NCBI GenBank assembly: GCA_964491605.1
Contig: CAZBGY010000001.1
Location: 1-64,000, forward strand
Source: DRYS01 sp964491605
GTDB lineage: Archaea; Thermoproteota; CALKCG01; B24; DRYS01
DNA: 64,000 nt
Direction of reading: 5' to 3'
Below are positions 61,972 to 64,000 of the stretch, in pieces. The stretch's first letter is position 1, and each line of letters starts with the position of its first letter. Both the position numbers and the translations under genes were made by a program. The notes under the pieces were generated by a model, which saw nothing but the letters and a program-made list of their open reading frames with translations, was not told the origin of the DNA and did no database searches.

Positions 61972-62427
61972 CTACTACTTCTCTGCTAGTTTCTAGGTTT
62001 ATACGGGCTTCTTTTTGCTGGTAGCATGAATATTTCTACTAATAGCATGGTTTTCTCCGTAAGCTATCGCTCTTAGAAGCTGATTTACATTTTCTTAACC
62101 TGGCTTTTTCGCCGTCTTTATAGATTTTCGGTATCACTTCCGCTTTAAAGATACGGCTATAGATACAGAGCCTTTAGCTGGGTATCCCCTCGTCTTTGAA
62201 AAATGTTACTAAGCTAAGTAGAAGCTATCTAAAACTCGGATAACCCTTAAAGCCTCTCCTAACCTATCAACTAGGCATAGTTCGGATTATTCGGGAAATC
62301 TATGCTTCCTATCAATGTTTGAATCTGATTAGAAACTAGCTATTTGTTCTAGCCCCATACTTTAACTAAAGTAGAGCCTGATTGATGAATTACCTCTTAG
62401 ATGCTGAAATACGATATTACTATATGC
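61972..62427. other. Gene-free spacer
   Basis: No reading frame, RNA gene or clear repeat could be supported between tRNA-Arg and the membrane protein gene. Confidence 0.45.
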
Positions 62428-63084
62428 TTACACCTGGTGGCTGTGGGGGGTTGGCGGAAGCCTTAATGATATGTAGAAGTATACTGCTGAAGCGGTGAAT
62501 ACAGAGTTTAAAAGCCAGCTTATTATCGGCCCGATGTATGATCCGATGATCGGGATTAACGAGAAGCCATACGAGAAGATTGCACCTACAATTATCACTA
62601 CTAGGATGAATACCACTACGTCTCCAAGATTCTTGATAACGAAATCGAATGCTTTTTTCGTGCTTTCGATAGCGTTCAACCCCTCTATTATCGCGATAAC
62701 AACTATGAATATCGCTATGGGGAGTAGTATGACTGTTATACTGCATAATGCTGCGATTACAGCTGCGGTAATTAATGTGCCGATCCTGCTCATTACCCGA
62801 TCTAAACTTCTCCCTAGATCTATCGGGCGGTTGTTAGCTGCATCGTTAACCATATCTACGAGCATGCATCCCGCTATGAAGCCTAAAATCGCGGCGATCA
62901 ATGAGCCGAAGAGGCTTATGAACGGATTCGGTGCTTCGAAGTAGTAGTATCGTATCGGGAATAGGTATGCTAGCGTATTGAAGATTAATTGTATGATGAT
63001 GGGGATAGCGTAAGGAGCGAATAATACCGGATTCTTTACCGAAACATCTACACCCCTAAGAATCGCCTCTATCGATTTAGACAT
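62428..63084 (-). CDS. Integral membrane protein, DUF4013-like
   Basis: 218 residues with about five hydrophobic segments (LFAPYAIPIIIQLIFNTLAY; LIAAILGFIAGCMLVDMV; LITAAVIAALCSITVILL; VVVFILVVIIVGAIFSYGF; IGPIISWLLNSVFTASAVYF) and an N-terminal EAILRGVDVSVKNPVLFAPY typical of DUF4013/glycerophosphodiester-like archaeal membrane proteins. Its function is unknown. It stands alone. Confidence 0.75.
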   Translation of the reverse strand: MSKSIEAILRGVDVSVKNPVLFAPYAIPIIIQLIFNTLAYLFPIRYYYFEAPNPFISLFGSLIAAILGFIAGCMLVDMVNDAANNRPIDLGRSLDRVMSRIGTLITAAVIAALCSITVILLPIAIFIVVIAIIEGLNAIESTKKAFDFVIKNLGDVVVFILVVIIVGAIFSYGFSLIPIIGSYIGPIISWLLNSVFTASAVYFYISLRLPPTPHSHQV

Positions 63085-63304
63085 AGCTTTATTTTTTCAT
63101 TTACCCTCTTTATTAAGATATCGATTACCCTTTCGGCTGTAGAAGCTTGCGAGTTTAAGATTCTAAGGCTTAGCCCTCCATATTAGATCACCACACCTTA
63201 GGAAAGCTACTAGGAGGGGTGACCTACACTTATCTAGGAACCGTGATGGATGAGCTTATTTAGGTCTATATCGTTTTAATACTTTATTCAAATGTTAAGG
63301 AAAT

Positions 63305-63314
63305 GCTTTTAAGA
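63305..63314 (+). promoter_or_regulatory. TATA box of the rubrerythrin gene
   Basis: GCTTTTAAGA would start transcription near 63336, which excludes a longer rubrerythrin start at 63317 and supports the GTG at 63350. Confidence 0.45.
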
Positions 63315-63349
63315 CAGTGCTTCAAAATAGAATTTACCGGTGGGTTATA

Positions 63350-63853
63350 GTGAAGAAGATGACCGAAGATAATCTGAAGAATGCCTTCGCAGGTGAGAGT
63401 CAAGCTCATATGCGGTATTTAATCTTCGCTAGAAGAGCCGAGAAGGAAGGGTTTACGAATATCGCTAGATTGTTTAGAGCGATAGCTTTCGCCGAGCAAA
63501 TCCATGCCTTAAACCACTTGAATACGCTGGGTTTAGTACGGTCGACTATCGAGAATCTACAGCTAGCGGTAGATGGGGAGCGATACGAAGTCGATGAGAT
63601 GTATCCAGCCTACGAGGTTGTCGCGAAGCTTCAGGATGAAAGAGGTGCTGGGCGTTCATTCAATTGGGCTCTTCAATCAGAGAGGATGCATGTAGAGCTT
63701 TACCAGAAGGCTAAGCAGGCTGCTGAGAGAGGAGAGGATATCAAAGCAGAAGCGATATATGTATGCGAGGTATGTGGGTATACAGTCGAAGGTGAAGTAC
63801 CAGATAGATGCCCGGTATGTGGCGCCGTGAAGGAAAAGTTCGTAAGATTCTAA
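63350..63853 (+). CDS. rbr: Rubrerythrin
   Basis: 167 residues from GTG 63350 (GGTGG precedes it; ATG 63359 is the alternative). The diiron four-helix bundle ligands lie in AFAGESQAHMRYLIFARRAEKEG, AFAEQIHALNHL and ALQSERMHVELYQKA, and a C-terminal rubredoxin-like domain carries YVCEVCGYTVEG..CPVCGA (about 137-160). It reduces peroxide to water, a hallmark of anaerobes and microaerophiles. Confidence 0.95.
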   Translation: MKKMTEDNLKNAFAGESQAHMRYLIFARRAEKEGFTNIARLFRAIAFAEQIHALNHLNTLGLVRSTIENLQLAVDGERYEVDEMYPAYEVVAKLQDERGAGRSFNWALQSERMHVELYQKAKQAAERGEDIKAEAIYVCEVCGYTVEGEVPDRCPVCGAVKEKFVRF

Positions 63854-64000
63854 TCTATTCCCAATTTTATCTTCCAATTGAGAGGGATAGTCCTATACCT
63901 ACCTAGGTTCTAGCCTTATACTCTCTTTCGATAATCTGTTCAGCTAATCTATACGGCGTAAGCTTTAAGGGTTTAAGGACAGGCTACATACCATGTGGGG
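63854..64000. other. Right edge, no feature seen
   Basis: 147 bases after rubrerythrin with no supportable gene start or RNA. Confidence 0.4.

Noticed and set aside
63317..63349. Longer rubrerythrin start
   Set aside because: It is too close to the TATA box to be transcribed, and family members begin near MTEDNLKNAF.

Overview
The window is archaeal chromosome. The proteins include an archaeal RNA polymerase (RpoH, RpoB, RpoA), aRF1 with NIKS and GGQ motifs, deoxyhypusine synthase, EF-1A, GHMP-type shikimate kinase, the aspartate-semialdehyde-based aromatic pathway, NucS/EndoMS and a form III RuBisCO. One tRNA carries a canonical bulge-helix-bulge intron, and TATA-like boxes precede many genes. 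RpoA is one uninterrupted 1283-residue chain instead of separate A' and A'' subunits. That state is known from Thaumarchaeota, Aigarchaeota and relatives, so a TACK-type archaeon of that neighbourhood is the best guess (inference). A 100-N gap shows this is a scaffolded draft or metagenome assembly.

Layout. 1-2754 is an A/T-rich accessory stretch with a type I restriction HsdR start, a small winged-helix regulator, a DNA-glycosylase-like gene, a HEPN (ApeA-like) gene and an Hsp20 gene. All except the regulator are broken by frameshifts or a stop. The stretch lies on the 3' side of an intron-containing tRNA-Lys gene (3436-3700), as expected for an integrated and decaying island. 3794-8676 holds a Gfo/Idh oxidoreductase, a ThuA-like protein, an ADP-ribosylglycohydrolase-family protein and form III RuBisCO. 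8812-20332 is the transcription/translation block rpoH-rpoB-rpoA-rpl30e-nusA-rps12-rps7-tuf-rps10-pth2. It is followed by an EamA transporter interrupted by a false assembly gap, deoxyhypusine synthase and two small genes.

23001-33886 is a tightly overlapping 11-gene operon: aspartate kinase, aspartate-semialdehyde dehydrogenase, ADH synthase, 3-dehydroquinate synthase II, aroD, aroE, shikimate kinase, aroA, aroC, chorismate mutase-prephenate dehydratase and prephenate dehydrogenase. It encodes aspartate to prephenate-derived precursors of Phe and Tyr without DAHP synthase. Convergent to it, 33898-39587 carries a branched-chain operon leuA-ilvB-ilvN-(TIM-barrel isomerase)-ilvC. The leuA reading frame has no ATG, GTG or TTG start upstream of its catalytic motif.

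39807-46032 is mixed housekeeping: a tRNA-binding protein, a uronate isomerase-like enzyme, a metallo-beta-lactamase-fold hydrolase, an ABC exporter, NucS, and Pro and Arg tRNAs. 46214-48823 is a small module of an SPFH protein with three zinc ribbons, a coiled-coil protein, a membrane protein and a Spo0M/arrestin-like protein with a zinc ribbon; it looks like an uncharacterised membrane-homeostasis system. The remainder holds tRNA-Ser, a membrane-anchored coiled-coil transglutaminase-like protein, aRF1, NAD kinase, a DRTGG P-loop protein next to a fused ADP-forming acyl-CoA synthetase, a DUF4443-like regulator, a GPN GTPase, an M20 peptidase, a HAD protein, a CDF transporter whose stop codon lies inside a tRNA-Arg gene, a membrane protein and rubrerythrin. 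The last suggests an anaerobic or microaerobic life.
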